Source of the DNA: Streptomyces sp. NBC_00572
Lineage (GTDB): Bacteria > Actinomycetota > Actinomycetes > Streptomycetales > Streptomycetaceae
Assembly: GCF_026341815.1 (NCBI RefSeq)
Contig: NZ_JAPENX010000003.1
Coordinates: 333,443 to 397,442, forward strand
Direction of reading: 5' to 3'
DNA length: 64,000 nucleotides
A model generated the notes under the pieces. The model was not told the DNA's origin. It was given only the letters and a program-made list of their open reading frames with translations, and ran no database searches. Made by a program: the position numbers and the translations under genes. Positions 8,652 to 17,417 of the stretch are shown here, in pieces. Position 1 is the first letter of the stretch. Every line of letters begins with the position of its first letter.

Positions 8652-9611
8652 ATGATGCCCGTCGTACTCTCCGTCCTGCCGCTGCCTCCGTCCGAGCGGG
8701 CCGACTACTGGCAGAGCATCGTCTCCGACACCTTGGTTCCGATGGACGTCACGCTGTACGAGCGCGAGCCCGCGACGGGGACGATGACCGTCGATACGCT
8801 CGGCCCCCTCCAGATCTCGGTCGTCGAGGCCGGCCCCGCGCGCGTGTCGCGCCACGCCCCCCTGATCTCCAGGGGCGGAGCGGAGTACATGACCATCACG
8901 CTCCAGCACCAGGGAACCGGGCGGCTCACCCAGGACGGGCGCCAGGCCCTGGTCCGCCCCGGTACCTTCACCTGCTCCGACGCCGGCCGGCCCTACGGCA
9001 GGGAACAACCGGAGAACTTCCGGTTCACATCGATCCGGGTGCCGAAGGAGGTGCTGGCCGTGACGGACACCGAACTGCGGGCGATCACAGGGACCGTCTT
9101 CGACAGCCACTGCGGCACCTCCGGAGTGGTCGCCGGCCATCTGGAACGTCTGGCGGACCAGGCGGCCGGGTTCGACCCGTACACAGGCCGGCAACTCGCG
9201 ATGACCGCCGTCGATCTGCTGACGGTGCTTGTGCGCGAGCGACAAGGCCTACTGAACCCCCACGCGTCGGAGGTGGCCCGCGGGATGCTGGCCCGCATCA
9301 AGGAATACATCCTCCGACACCTGACCGATCCAGGTCTCTCTCCGGAGATGATCGCGGGCGCGCACCACATGTCCGTCCGGTATCTGCACAAGATCTTCGA
9401 GGCGGAGGGGACCACGGTGAGCCGTTGGATCCATCGCGAGCGCCTGGAGAGGTGCCGACGGGAGCTGTCCAGGCAGTCGAGGTCCGCACCTACCGTCTCG
9501 GCGGTGGCTCAGCGCTGGGGCTTCGTGAACCCGTCCCACTTCAGTCGGGCCTTTCGCACCGCGTACGGGATGTCGCCCCGGGACTGGCTGTCCAGCACGC
9601 GCCGCGTGTGA
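8652..9611 (+). CDS. AraC family transcriptional regulator
   Basis: A 319-residue regulator with an N-terminal AraC-binding-like domain (residues ~15-190, of the type found in NphR/FeaR-like proteins) and a C-terminal double helix-turn-helix (residues ~215-315), ending in the typical second-helix pattern WGFVNPSHFSRAFRTAYGMS. Two ATG codons are adjacent (8652 and 8655); AGAGG lies just upstream, so either may be used. It is transcribed in the same direction as the LAL regulator and esterase but is 126 bp away, so it probably has its own promoter. Its ligand and targets are unknown. Confidence 0.9.
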   Translation: MMPVVLSVLPLPPSERADYWQSIVSDTLVPMDVTLYEREPATGTMTVDTLGPLQISVVEAGPARVSRHAPLISRGGAEYMTITLQHQGTGRLTQDGRQALVRPGTFTCSDAGRPYGREQPENFRFTSIRVPKEVLAVTDTELRAITGTVFDSHCGTSGVVAGHLERLADQAAGFDPYTGRQLAMTAVDLLTVLVRERQGLLNPHASEVARGMLARIKEYILRHLTDPGLSPEMIAGAHHMSVRYLHKIFEAEGTTVSRWIHRERLERCRRELSRQSRSAPTVSAVAQRWGFVNPSHFSRAFRTAYGMSPRDWLSSTRRV

Positions 9612-10376
9612 ACCGGGGCGATGCTCGGCCGGGCCGCACCGAACGGACGGGCCGGCCGCCCCGTGCGAGCGCGTCGATCCCGCCCTGGCGGGTGGGCGGG
9701 ATCGCACGGACCCGGCCCGGGGAGCGGGTCAGCGAGCGGTGGATCGGACCGCGTCCTGGATGAGCTCGAACATGATCTGACTCCGCTGTGGGGAGTGCCT
9801 GGGGCGTTTCCCCGGCTCCCGGGAAGTCTGTGGGGAGTTCCAGCTGCACACATCAGAAAGCCCCTGAAAGGGCCTGACATCCCTGCAGGTCAGGGGTGCC
9901 GTGGGCACTAAAGCGCCAGGTCAGCGGCCCGATCCCGTGCCTTAGATGTCGAAAGTCTGCGCGTCGCCGTGAAAGCCTGCCCGCGCCACCCCGTCGCACC
10001 GTCACTCTCAGGGGTGAATTCATGCGGAAAACCTCGGCATTTCCGCGCCATAGCCGGCAGCCCTACACCGCGAGGTGTTCGAGGAGCTGGGGGGGCAAGG
10101 TGGAGCGGGCCGAGCTCGTCCACCTGATAGCCGATGAGCTGGAGGGCGGCATCGGCGTCCAGCACATCTTCGCCGCGCGTCTGGAGTCGATGGGGCGTCG
10201 TCGGCAGCCGCCGCGCTAGCCATCCCCGCTCGCTACGTCCGCGAGCAGGCACGCGGCCTCGCCACGCGATCCGCGTGCTCCTCGATGCCGGGCCCCGCCC
10301 GCTCCCCAGCTCGGGGTGAACCAACGTGTGTGGTCTTCAGGTCGCCAGAGTGCCGCCACGCGGCGGAGCGTCGCGT
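9612..10376. other. Gene-poor stretch with possible integrase 3' remnant
   Basis: No gene is convincing here. On the plus strand, 9753-9911 encodes VLDELEHDLTPLWGVP followed by PGSLWGVP, then stops; the duplicated WGVP tail resembles C-terminal tails I associate with actinomycete site-specific integrases, but no catalytic part is present. A second plus-strand stretch, 10100-10219 (ERAELVHLIADELEGG), may be decayed coding sequence; a run of seven G at 10091-10097 could have shifted its frame. Both are tentative. The stretch marks a boundary between the LAL/AraC locus and the M20/MFS operon. Confidence 0.3.
9871..9896. terminator. Hairpin downstream of possible integrase remnant
   Basis: The arms CCTGAC (9873-9878) and GTCAGG (9889-9894) enclose ten bases. 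It lies inside the short reading frame rather than after it and lacks a T-run, so it could be part of an attachment-site region instead of a true terminator. Confidence 0.3.
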
Positions 10377-11864
10377 TCAAGCCGCCCGAGTGGGGCCCGG
10401 CGTGGCCGCGCCGCCCGTCGTAGGCGCACCGGAGCCGAGGGCCTCCGTCGCACCCGGAACATGCACGTCACGTCCGGTCAGCATCTGGAGGACCAGCGCG
10501 CCCACGCACAGCAGCGCGCTCAGCCCCCAGATCGTCAGATACGCGGAGAGCGCCGGGACCTCCGTACCCCCGACGACAAGCGAGCCGAGGACGACCGCCG
10601 AGCCCGCGCCCGCGACACTGCCGCCCAGGGTCTTCAGGTTGTTGTAGACGGCGGTCGCACTCGCCGTCCGGTCCGTGGCGCTGCGTTCCACGATCAGAGT
10701 GGGCAGACCGCCCAAGGCCAGGCCCATGCCGAAGCCGGCGACGGCGGACGCCAGGGCGAACAGTGGCAGAGCGGTGTGAGCGGCGATCAGCCCCACGTTC
10801 CCCGCCGCCATCAGTGCGAAGGAGAGCAGCAGCACACGACGGTAGCCCGTTCGGGCCGCCACCCGGGCCACGAGGCTCGCCCCGGCGAAGGCCAGCACAT
10901 GCGGCACCGCGCCCCACGCGCTGATCTCCCAGGTGGTGAGCCCGAACCCGTACCCCTCGTCGGCCGTGGACGCGGCCAGATACGAGATGCCGACGGCCTG
11001 CCCGCCCAGCATCACGGCGCCGAAGAGGAAGCCGGAGACGTAGTACAGCGCGGACTGGCGGCGGGCCACAGCCCGGACGTCGACCAGGGCGTGTGGCCGG
11101 TCCCGTTCGAGCCGGACCCACCAGGCGAGCAGGGCCAGGGAGAGCACCAGACCGCCCAGGGTGAGCGGAGAGGTCCAGCCCCAGGTCGCGCCGCGCGCCG
11201 TCGTGCCGAGGAACAGCAGCAGCGAGAGCCCGAGCAGCAGCGCCCCCGACCAGTCCATCCGGCCCGGTGCGCGCGTCCGGGACTCCGGGATCGCGCAGTA
11301 CGACAGGGCCAGGCATGCACACGCGAGCGTGGCAAGGACCGAGAGAGTGGCCCGGACGCCACCGGTGAGTGCGAGCAGAGGGCCCACCAGAGCGTGCCCG
11401 AGAAGCGATCCGAGGGTGAGCGCGCCGACAAGCAGCCCCACCGCCCGTCGCCCGCCCTCCAGGTCGAGCCGGTCCCGTACGAGACCGATCTCCAGCGGCA
11501 GCAGCGCCGCCAGCGGACCCATCAGGGCACGGCCCACCAGCAGCACCGTCAGATTCGGTGCGAGGGCCACCAGGACGGTGCCCGCCGCGACGCAGACCAG
11601 CGCGATCCGGGTCAGCCGACGGTGCCCGTAGAGATCTCCGAGCCGGCCGAACACGGGCACCGCGACCGCTGCCGCGAGGAACTGCACCGCCATGTACCAC
11701 TGCGCCTGTGACGCGCTGATGGACTGCCAGTCCTGAACGGCCGGTACCAGCGCCGGCGCCGAGCCCTGGAGGAAGCCGCTGAGCAACTCGAAGACGACGA
11801 GCAGGCCGACTACGGCGGTCACCCGGGGCGCCGCCGCCTCCGCCGTCCCGCGCGGGGCCGTCAT
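10377..11864 (-). CDS. MFS transporter, probable multidrug exporter (DHA2-like)
   Basis: A 495-residue major facilitator protein with about 14 hydrophobic segments. The motif A-type loop GRLGDLYGHRRLTR follows the second helix, and the C-terminal half repeats the helical pattern. Fourteen helices and the overall length fit the DHA2 drug:proton antiporters. The ATG at 11864 overlaps the TGA of the amidohydrolase by four bases (ATGA), so the two are translationally coupled and may form a hydrolase-exporter pair. The ~70 residues of open frame upstream of this ATG overlap the amidohydrolase gene and are not real. Confidence 0.9.
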   Translation of the reverse strand: MTAPRGTAEAAAPRVTAVVGLLVVFELLSGFLQGSAPALVPAVQDWQSISASQAQWYMAVQFLAAAVAVPVFGRLGDLYGHRRLTRIALVCVAAGTVLVALAPNLTVLLVGRALMGPLAALLPLEIGLVRDRLDLEGGRRAVGLLVGALTLGSLLGHALVGPLLALTGGVRATLSVLATLACACLALSYCAIPESRTRAPGRMDWSGALLLGLSLLLFLGTTARGATWGWTSPLTLGGLVLSLALLAWWVRLERDRPHALVDVRAVARRQSALYYVSGFLFGAVMLGGQAVGISYLAASTADEGYGFGLTTWEISAWGAVPHVLAFAGASLVARVAARTGYRRVLLLSFALMAAGNVGLIAAHTALPLFALASAVAGFGMGLALGGLPTLIVERSATDRTASATAVYNNLKTLGGSVAGAGSAVVLGSLVVGGTEVPALSAYLTIWGLSALLCVGALVLQMLTGRDVHVPGATEALGSGAPTTGGAATPGPTRAA

Positions 11865-13063
11865 ACTGACGCGCCTGCGGCGAGCCGCTGCTCGGCGAGC
11901 TCGCCGAGCAGCGCCGCCTGGCGGTGGAGCACCCGGTCGTCGAAAACCGCTCGCGGGGAGTGGTTCTGGGGTGCCTTCTCCACGTCCACGCCTTCGGGCG
12001 CCGCGCCGACCAGCAGCATCGCGCCGGGCACCTTGTTCAGCACAAGGGAGAAGTCCTCCGAACCGCTGGCCGGCTGCGGCGCCTCCCACACCTCGCCCGT
12101 GCCGAACAGCTCGCGCGCCGCGTCCAGCGCGAACGCCGTCGCGGCCGGCTCGTTGACGGTGACCGGATAGAGCATCTCGTACTCCACCTCCACGTCCAGC
12201 CCGTGTGCGGCCGCGATCCCGCGCACCAGACGCGGCAGCCCCGCGGCCAGCCGCTCGTGGTTGGCCTCGGAGTAACTGCGTACGGTCGCCTCGAACTCGG
12301 CCGTGTCCGGGATGACGTTCTGCTGGGTACCGGCGTGCAGCCGCCCGACGGTCACCACCACCGGGTCGAAGATGTCGAAGGTGCGCGTCACCCAGTTCTG
12401 CAGCGCGGTCACCATCTCGCAGACGGCCGGCACCGGGTCCTTGGCGTGGTGCGGAGCCGAACCGTGCCCGCCCTCGCCGCGAACCGTCACCCGCAGGACG
12501 TCGGACGCCGTCATGACGGTGCCGGGCCGGGACGCGACCCAGCCGCCGGGCAGCCGATTGGCCGAGACGTGCAGGGCGAAGGCCGCGTCGAGCGGCTTGC
12601 CCGCCGCGCCCAGGACACCCTCGTCGATCATCGCGCCCGCCCCGTTGTGCCCCTCCTCGCCCGGCTGGAACATGAACACCACATCGCCCTGGAGGCTCTC
12701 CCGGCGGTCCGCGAGCAGCGTCGCCGCGCCGACGAGCCCGGCGGTGTGCAGATCGTGCCCGCAGCCGTGCATCCGGCCCGGCATCTCGGAGGCGTACTCC
12801 ACCCCCGTCAGCTCGTCCACCGGCAGTGCGTCCATGTCACCCCGCAGCAGCACCGCCCCGCCGGGACGGCCACCGCGCAGCACGGCCGTGACCGAGGTCA
12901 GCTCCCGGCCCAGCGTGATCTCGAGAGGGAGACCGTCGAGCGCGGCGAGGACCTTCTCCTGCGTGCGCGGCAGCCGGAGGCCGAGCTCCGGCTCACGGTG
13001 CAGCGAGCGGCGCAGCCGCACAAGATCGGGCTGGAGTTCCCTGGCGCGTTCCAATACGGACAT
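11861..13063 (-). CDS. M20 family metallopeptidase/amidohydrolase
   Basis: A 400-residue enzyme of the M20D amidohydrolase family (hippurate hydrolase, IAA-amino acid hydrolase type). The two-metal site is visible as RGDMDALP, MHGCGHD (with the metal-bridging Cys/His) and QPGEEG, with HVSANRLPGG and a late histidine in QNHSPR. The family hydrolyses N-acyl amino acids or peptides in the cytoplasm. AGGAGG precedes the ATG at 13063. It is the first gene of a two-gene operon with the MFS exporter and is divergent from the Lrp-type regulator at 13168. Confidence 0.9.
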   Translation of the reverse strand: MSVLERARELQPDLVRLRRSLHREPELGLRLPRTQEKVLAALDGLPLEITLGRELTSVTAVLRGGRPGGAVLLRGDMDALPVDELTGVEYASEMPGRMHGCGHDLHTAGLVGAATLLADRRESLQGDVVFMFQPGEEGHNGAGAMIDEGVLGAAGKPLDAAFALHVSANRLPGGWVASRPGTVMTASDVLRVTVRGEGGHGSAPHHAKDPVPAVCEMVTALQNWVTRTFDIFDPVVVTVGRLHAGTQQNVIPDTAEFEATVRSYSEANHERLAAGLPRLVRGIAAAHGLDVEVEYEMLYPVTVNEPAATAFALDAARELFGTGEVWEAPQPASGSEDFSLVLNKVPGAMLLVGAAPEGVDVEKAPQNHSPRAVFDDRVLHRQAALLGELAEQRLAAGASV

Positions 13064-13167
13064 GCTGCGTCAACCTCCTGATACGGTTCCGGCCATCGGT
13101 GCGGCAAGACTGAAGTCCTGGCCCGCCCAACCGACCCGAATCGCAGGAAACGCGCAAGGGACATCGA

Positions 13168-14268
13168 ATGACGCAGTATTCCGGCCACGGACCGGTACGG
13201 AATTCCGCGCACGGGCCGGTACGGGCACTCGACGACGTCGACCAGGCCCTGGTGCACGCGCTGCAGATCGCCCCACGCGCCGGCTGGAGCGAGATCGGCG
13301 CCGTACTCGGATTGGACGCCGTCACCGTGGCCCGCCGCTGGCACCGGCTCACCGAAGCCGGCGCTGCCTGGATCAGCTGCTCCCCCTCCCCCGCCCTCGC
13401 CGCGAGCGGACAGGGACTGCTCGCCGTCGTCGAGGTGGACTGCGCCAGCGGCAACCTGCTGACCGTCGCCCGGGCCCTCGCCGAGCTGCCCCACGTCACC
13501 GCCGTCGAACACGTCAGCGGAGACCGCGACCTCCTGCTCACAGTGATGGCCACAGACCTCGCCGCGCTCACCCACTGGGTGACTCGCGGCATCGGCGCGA
13601 TGCAGGGCATCGTCGCCACCCGGACCCACCTCGCGAGCACCGTCTACACCGAGGGCAGCCGTTGGCGGCTGCGCGCCCTCGACCGCACTCAGATCGCCCG
13701 CCTTGCCGACACCGGCGCTCCCCGCAGCGACACGCCCGTCTTCCCCCTCACCGACCTGGACCACGCCCTCGTCGGAGCCCTGTCCATGAACGGCCGCGCC
13801 ACCTACCGCGCCCTCGCCGACGCCTGCGGAACCAGCCCGGACACCGTCCGTCGCCGACTCGGCCGGCTCTTCGCCGCCGGCATGCTCCAGCCCCGTTGCG
13901 AGGTCGCCCGGCCCTTGTCGGAGTGGCCGGTCACGGTGATCCTCTGGGGGAGGGCTGCCGCAGCGGAGTTGGAGAGCGTCTCCCGGGCCGTCACCGGCGC
14001 CCGCGAAGTACGACTGTGCGCCGGTCTCACCGGCCGGAACAACGTCCTCGTCGTGGCCTGGGTGAAGTCCCTCGCCGACGCCCAGCGCTTCGAGGTACGA
14101 CTCGCCCAGCGCGCCCCCGGCCTGGACATCACCGACCGGGCCGTGGCCCTCTGGCCGCTGAAGCTCAGCGGCCACCTGCTCGACGAACGCGGCTACCGCA
14201 TCGGCGGCGTCCCACTGGACGTCCGCACGGCCGGCGCCACCCGGCGAGATCCGGAAGACACTCCCTAG
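13168..14268 (+). CDS. Lrp/AsnC family regulator with two tandem modules
   Basis: A 366-residue regulator containing two Lrp/AsnC units in tandem: a first helix-turn-helix at ~residues 20-70 plus ligand-binding (RAM) domain to ~165, and a second helix-turn-helix (LDHALVGALSMNGRATYRAL) near residue 195 with a degenerate RAM domain to ~340. Such two-module proteins are common in Streptomyces. AAGGGA lies upstream of the ATG. The first codons contain a short duplication (GPVRNSAHGPVR). It is divergent from the M20/MFS operon with 104 bp between starts, so it probably controls that operon in response to an amino acid or derivative. Confidence 0.88.
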   Translation: MTQYSGHGPVRNSAHGPVRALDDVDQALVHALQIAPRAGWSEIGAVLGLDAVTVARRWHRLTEAGAAWISCSPSPALAASGQGLLAVVEVDCASGNLLTVARALAELPHVTAVEHVSGDRDLLLTVMATDLAALTHWVTRGIGAMQGIVATRTHLASTVYTEGSRWRLRALDRTQIARLADTGAPRSDTPVFPLTDLDHALVGALSMNGRATYRALADACGTSPDTVRRRLGRLFAAGMLQPRCEVARPLSEWPVTVILWGRAAAAELESVSRAVTGAREVRLCAGLTGRNNVLVVAWVKSLADAQRFEVRLAQRAPGLDITDRAVALWPLKLSGHLLDERGYRIGGVPLDVRTAGATRRDPEDTP

Positions 14269-14352
14269 CTAGGGCTGTGACCGGGAAGTTCGCCGGGTTG
14301 CTCGTTGTGCTGGTTGGCAGTGACGACGCTTCCGACCAGGAGGGGAGTCGGG

Positions 14353-14640
14353 ATGGCACCACCGGTCAGGGTCCGCAGGCTGACCGAGCAAGAAGGGCAG
14401 AAGCTTCAGCAGATCGTGCGGCGGGGCAGTACCAGTTCGGTGCGGATTCGGCGGGCGATGCTGCTGGCCTCGGCCGGCGGCAGCACGGTCCCGGTCATCG
14501 CCCGGCTGGTCCAGGCGGACGAGGACACCGTCCGCGACGTGATCCACAAGTTCAACGAGATCGGGCTTGCATGCCTTAACCCTCAGTGGGCGGGAGGCCG
14601 TCCCCGCCTGCTCAGTGCTGACGACGAGGATTTCGTCGCC
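14353..14640 (+). pseudogene. IS630-type transposase, N-terminal remnant
   Basis: The frame starting at ATG 14353 encodes VRVRRLTEQEGQKLQQIVRR, RIRRAMLLASAGGSTVPVIA and WAGGRPRLLSADDEDFV, the helix-turn-helix and linker of Streptomyces IS630 transposases. An intact protein would have ~350 residues with a DDE catalytic domain. Here the similarity ends near 14640, and the frame continues directly into an unrelated protein fragment. The element's left end probably lies just after the Lrp stop codon, where CTAGCTAG occurs at 14265-14272. No right end was found, so the insertion is a truncated relic. Confidence 0.7.
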
Positions 14641-14863
14641 ACCCGCCTGGACCAGCACCTGAGCGCCGTACGCACGCGCGTGGCGGCGGCCATGCCGCCG
14701 GGCCAGGACAGAACCGAGGCCGAAGCATGTACCAGTTGGGCGACAGCCACGGTGGAGCGCCTCGATCCGCTGAACACACCACCCCCGGCTGCCCGACGTT
14801 CCCGAACCACGCGCGGAAGACCTGAAGCCCTTCCTCGGCGGCTGGAGCCCCTACGAGCCCTGA
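14641..14863 (+). pseudogene. C-terminal fragment of a large conserved Streptomyces hypothetical protein
   Basis: Directly joined to the IS630 remnant is a stretch encoding MPPGQDRTEAEACTSWATAT and VERLDPLNTP, then, after a one-base shift, PEPRAEDLKPFLGGWSPYEP and a stop at 14861-14863. The shift is explained by one extra C in the C-run at 14782-14786. I recognise this as the C-terminus of a protein that automated pipelines label PE-PGRS or hypothetical in many Streptomyces. A different, more N-terminal part of the same family is at 22490-22933. Both copies are too broken to be functional. Confidence 0.6.
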
Positions 14864-15104
14864 TACGCCGCTCGGCCGTAGGGGCCCCGTTCCTCCTGAG
14901 CCCCAACGCTGCCAACGACCCTTGAATTCGCACCGAGAGACGGTAAAGCGAGCCCCGGTGCAGGCGGCGCTCCATCCACCGTCACCTGCACCAAACTCGA
15001 CCTGACAATCCATCAGAACGAGTGTCAAATGAGCGACACGAGCGTCATTTCAGCGTCGATATATCGCCCGTAACGCCCACACCGCACATCATGCGCACTG
15101 GTAA

Positions 15105-15117
15105 AACCGCAGGTCAG
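15105..15117. repeat. Direct repeat copy 1 (possible attachment core)
   Basis: The 13-mer AACCGCAGGTCAG occurs here and again at 15206-15218. This copy spans the stop codon of the TrmA-like 3' remnant, the usual place for an integrative-element attachment core. Confidence 0.45.
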
Positions 15118-15170
15118 GCGTCCTTCTTGACCGGCTCCAGGATCGCCACGCGCTCCACGTGGTGCGTCAT
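15114..15170 (-). pseudogene. 3' end of a TrmA/RumA-family RNA methyltransferase gene (remnant)
   Basis: On the minus strand these 57 bases encode MTHHVERVAILEPVKKDA plus stop. This closely matches the C-terminus of class I SAM-dependent RNA 5-methyluridine methyltransferases (MTHHVE-C-V-LLEP pattern). The rest of the gene, about 400 codons, is absent; only two further upstream codons (F-A) seem to fit the family. Retention of exactly the 3' end, with a direct repeat over the stop codon, is what remains when an integrative element carries a copy of its target's 3' end. The assignment rests on a short stretch. Confidence 0.5.
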
Positions 15171-15205
15171 CGCAAAACACGTGGAACAAAAAACACGTGA
15201 AGGGA

Positions 15206-15218
15206 AACCGCAGGTCAG
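15206..15218. repeat. Direct repeat copy 2 (possible attachment core)
   Basis: Second copy of AACCGCAGGTCAG, 101 bp to the right of the first. It is followed by CGGCGCGTGCGACG and sits in a locally A/T-rich stretch without genes (14930-15474). Confidence 0.45.
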
Positions 15219-15474
15219 CGGCGCGTGCGACGCAAATCGGGCTCAAGATCAATGTGCATTGCGGGCACTATGGGCGCTACGTGCCACCTTCGACGCACGC
15301 TGGCAGCCCCCCTTCGCGGTGCGTGACGTGATCAGCCCTTGATCGTTTGAGTTGTCGCCGTCGGAGACCCGGCGGTGGACCCCTGTCGTGAAGCAGGCAT
15401 CCGCGAGGGTGAGGCAGTGCGGGCCCACGACGTTCAGGGCCGCCCCTCCTGCTGGACCTGGGAAGTTCTCACAC

Positions 15475-16500
15475 ATGTGCGGTCTGGTCGGGTACGCAGG
15501 TTTCGGGGACGCTCCTGCGGCCGCCACCGAAGGTTCCACACTCAAGGAGATGACGCAGACGCTCGCCTGCCGGGGACCGGACGCCTCCGCGACCTGGCGT
15601 GAGGGGCACGCGGCGCTGGGGCACACCCGGCTGGCCATCGTGGATGTGGAAGGTGGCCGCCAGCCACTGCTCCTGGAGCGCGACGGCCGGACCGTGCTGG
15701 CCGTGGTGTTCACCGGCGAGGTCTACAACCACGGCGAACTACGGCGCGAGCTGGCCGGGCTCGGCCACCGGTTCCGTACGCGTGGTGACGGCGAGGTGGT
15801 GCTGCACGCGATCGACGCCTGGGGCCCCGATGCCCCCGGGCGGCTGGAGGGAATGTTCGCCCACGTGGCGTAGGAGCCAGCCCGGCGGCGGCTGACCCTG
15901 GCCCGGGACCGGCTGGGGATCAAACCGCCCTGTTACGCCCGGACCGAGGCCGGGACGGTGTTCGGGTCGGAGCCCAAGGCCGTACTCGCCCACCCCGACG
16001 TCCCGGTGGCACTGGACCACGACGGGTTTCGTGAACTGATGCTCACCGCCCACCCCATGATCAAGACCCCGGGACGCAGCGCCTTCGCCGGACTGCGCGA
16101 GGTGGCCCCGGTACCACCGTGGTCCTCTCTGCCAAAGGTGAAACCATTCACCGCTACTGGACACTGACGCCGGCCGAGCACCGCGACGACCTGCCCACCA
16201 CGGTGGAGCGGGTACGAGGGCTGCTGGGCCGGGCCGTGCGAGGGCAACTGGCGGCCGACGTCCCCGTCTGCATGCTGCTGTCGGGCGGCCTGGACTCCAG
16301 CGCGCTCGCCGCACTCGGCCGCCCTGCCACCGGGAACCTGCACACCCTGTCCGTCGACGTCGGCGCTCGTGCCGCAGACGACGACGCCATGGGCAGGAAC
16401 CCGGACGGCCCCTACGTCGACCTGATGGTCCGGCACCTCGACACCACTCACCGAACGGTCGGGCCGAGCGCGGACGACCTGGCCGACCCAGGGGCGTCGC
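15475..16500 (+). pseudogene. asnB: Asparagine synthetase (glutamine-hydrolysing), degenerate
   Basis: The ATG at 15475 begins MCGLVGYAGFG with the N-terminal nucleophile Cys2 of the class-II glutaminase domain; RGPDASATW, GHTRLAIVD and FTGEVYNHGELR follow. The frame is broken by an amber codon at 15871-15873, where homologues have tryptophan (one G-to-A change), and by loss of one G near 16110, after which the frame resumes as VLSAKGETIHRYWTLTPAEH. The ATP-pyrophosphatase loop SGGLDSS is intact, but similarity stops near 16500, so roughly the last half of the synthetase domain is missing. It is clearly non-functional. Confidence 0.85.
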
Positions 16501-16801
16501 CGCACCGGGCCGTGCCGGGCGGCTCAACGAGAGCATGTCGCGACGCTGGCGCGCGTCGTGTCCGCCGCACTCTTCCTCGCGAGGGCCGCGAGCGTAAACG
16601 CGACCGCGAGCGTCGACGAGATCCCGCGTGACATCCGAGACCAGCCGGCGGTCGTACTGCCGCGCTGACGCCGGTGACGCTTTGGCTGGCAGCGCTACCG
16701 CCGACGGGGGTGATCACAGCCCCTCGCGGGTGCCCGCGGTGTTCGACTGTGGGTGCGACCGGCGCGCACACGCCGCGCGGTGCCAGGGGCTTTGGCCCCG
16801 G
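16501..16801 (+). other. Unassigned stretch with short coding-like fragment
   Basis: The plus-strand frame 16531-16668 (EHVATLARVVSAALFLARAA, ending PAVVLPR and stop) has Streptomyces-like codon use and looks like the C-terminal end of some lost gene, but I cannot identify it. The rest, 16669-16801, holds nothing I can name. Confidence 0.25.
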
Positions 16802-17377
16802 TCAGCCGGCTTCCGCCAGGGCCGCGTGCGCGGCGGTGAGGATCTCCTCGGAGAGTGGGGAACCCGCGGTTGCCCGGGACAGCACCAGCGCACCGAACAA
16901 GGTGCACAGCCGGGCGATGCCGTCCTCGCCCTCCCCGGCGGCCCCGACCGGGGCGAGGAACGCGGCAAAGTCGGCCACCCCCTCGGTGTAGGTGCGACGG
17001 GCCTCGCAGTCCTCATCCCCGCGTGCGACGTCGACGGCGAGGGCCGCGACCGGGCAGCCGCCCGCCGGGTCGTCACGGTGCTCGACGGAGAGGTAGGCGT
17101 CGATCAGGGCCCGCTGAGCGGTATCCCGCTGCCCGTCGTACTGCTCGAGCCCGGCCGTATGGCGCCGGGCGAGCTCAGCGAAGGCGTGGGCGGTCGCCTC
17201 GTCGACGAGCGCCTCCTTGGAGGCGAACTGCTTGTAGAAGCCGCCGTGGGTCAGGCCGGCCGCCTTCATGAGGTCGGCGACGCTCACCTGGGTGCCCTGC
17301 TCCCGGAACAGCCGGGAGGCGGTGTCCACCACCCGCCTGCGGTTCTCCTGCGCCTGCGCCTGCGATACGCGGCCCAT
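16802..17377 (-). CDS. TetR/AcrR family transcriptional repressor
   Basis: A 191-residue TetR protein. The helix-turn-helix lies at residues ~10-55 (VVDTASRLFREQG, VADLMKAAGLTHGGFYKQFA), and the C-terminal ligand domain contains GGCPVAALAVDVAR, typical of the AcrR/NemR-like branch that senses electrophiles or small hydrophobic compounds. GGGAGG precedes the ATG at 17377; an in-frame GTG six bases upstream is less likely. It is divergent from the SDR gene, and the perfect palindrome at 17418-17455 between them is its likely operator, giving both autoregulation and control of the reductase genes. Confidence 0.92.
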   Translation of the reverse strand: MGRVSQAQAQENRRRVVDTASRLFREQGTQVSVADLMKAAGLTHGGFYKQFASKEALVDEATAHAFAELARRHTAGLEQYDGQRDTAQRALIDAYLSVEHRDDPAGGCPVAALAVDVARGDEDCEARRTYTEGVADFAAFLAPVGAAGEGEDGIARLCTLFGALVLSRATAGSPLSEEILTAAHAALAEAG

Positions 17378-17417
17378 GGCCACCTCCCATTTGGATGTCG
17401 ACTGGCATCTATCGTAT

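Noticed and set aside
9896..10219. A plus-strand frame with ERAELVHLIADELEGG as a gene
   Set aside because: The frame is broken by a G-run, lacks a start with a ribosome binding site, and its first half is low-complexity Arg-rich sequence.
14930..15474. Short frames of up to ~100 codons in the A/T-richer stretch
   Set aside because: Neither strand shows biased third positions; apart from the TrmA remnant and the direct repeats nothing is supported.
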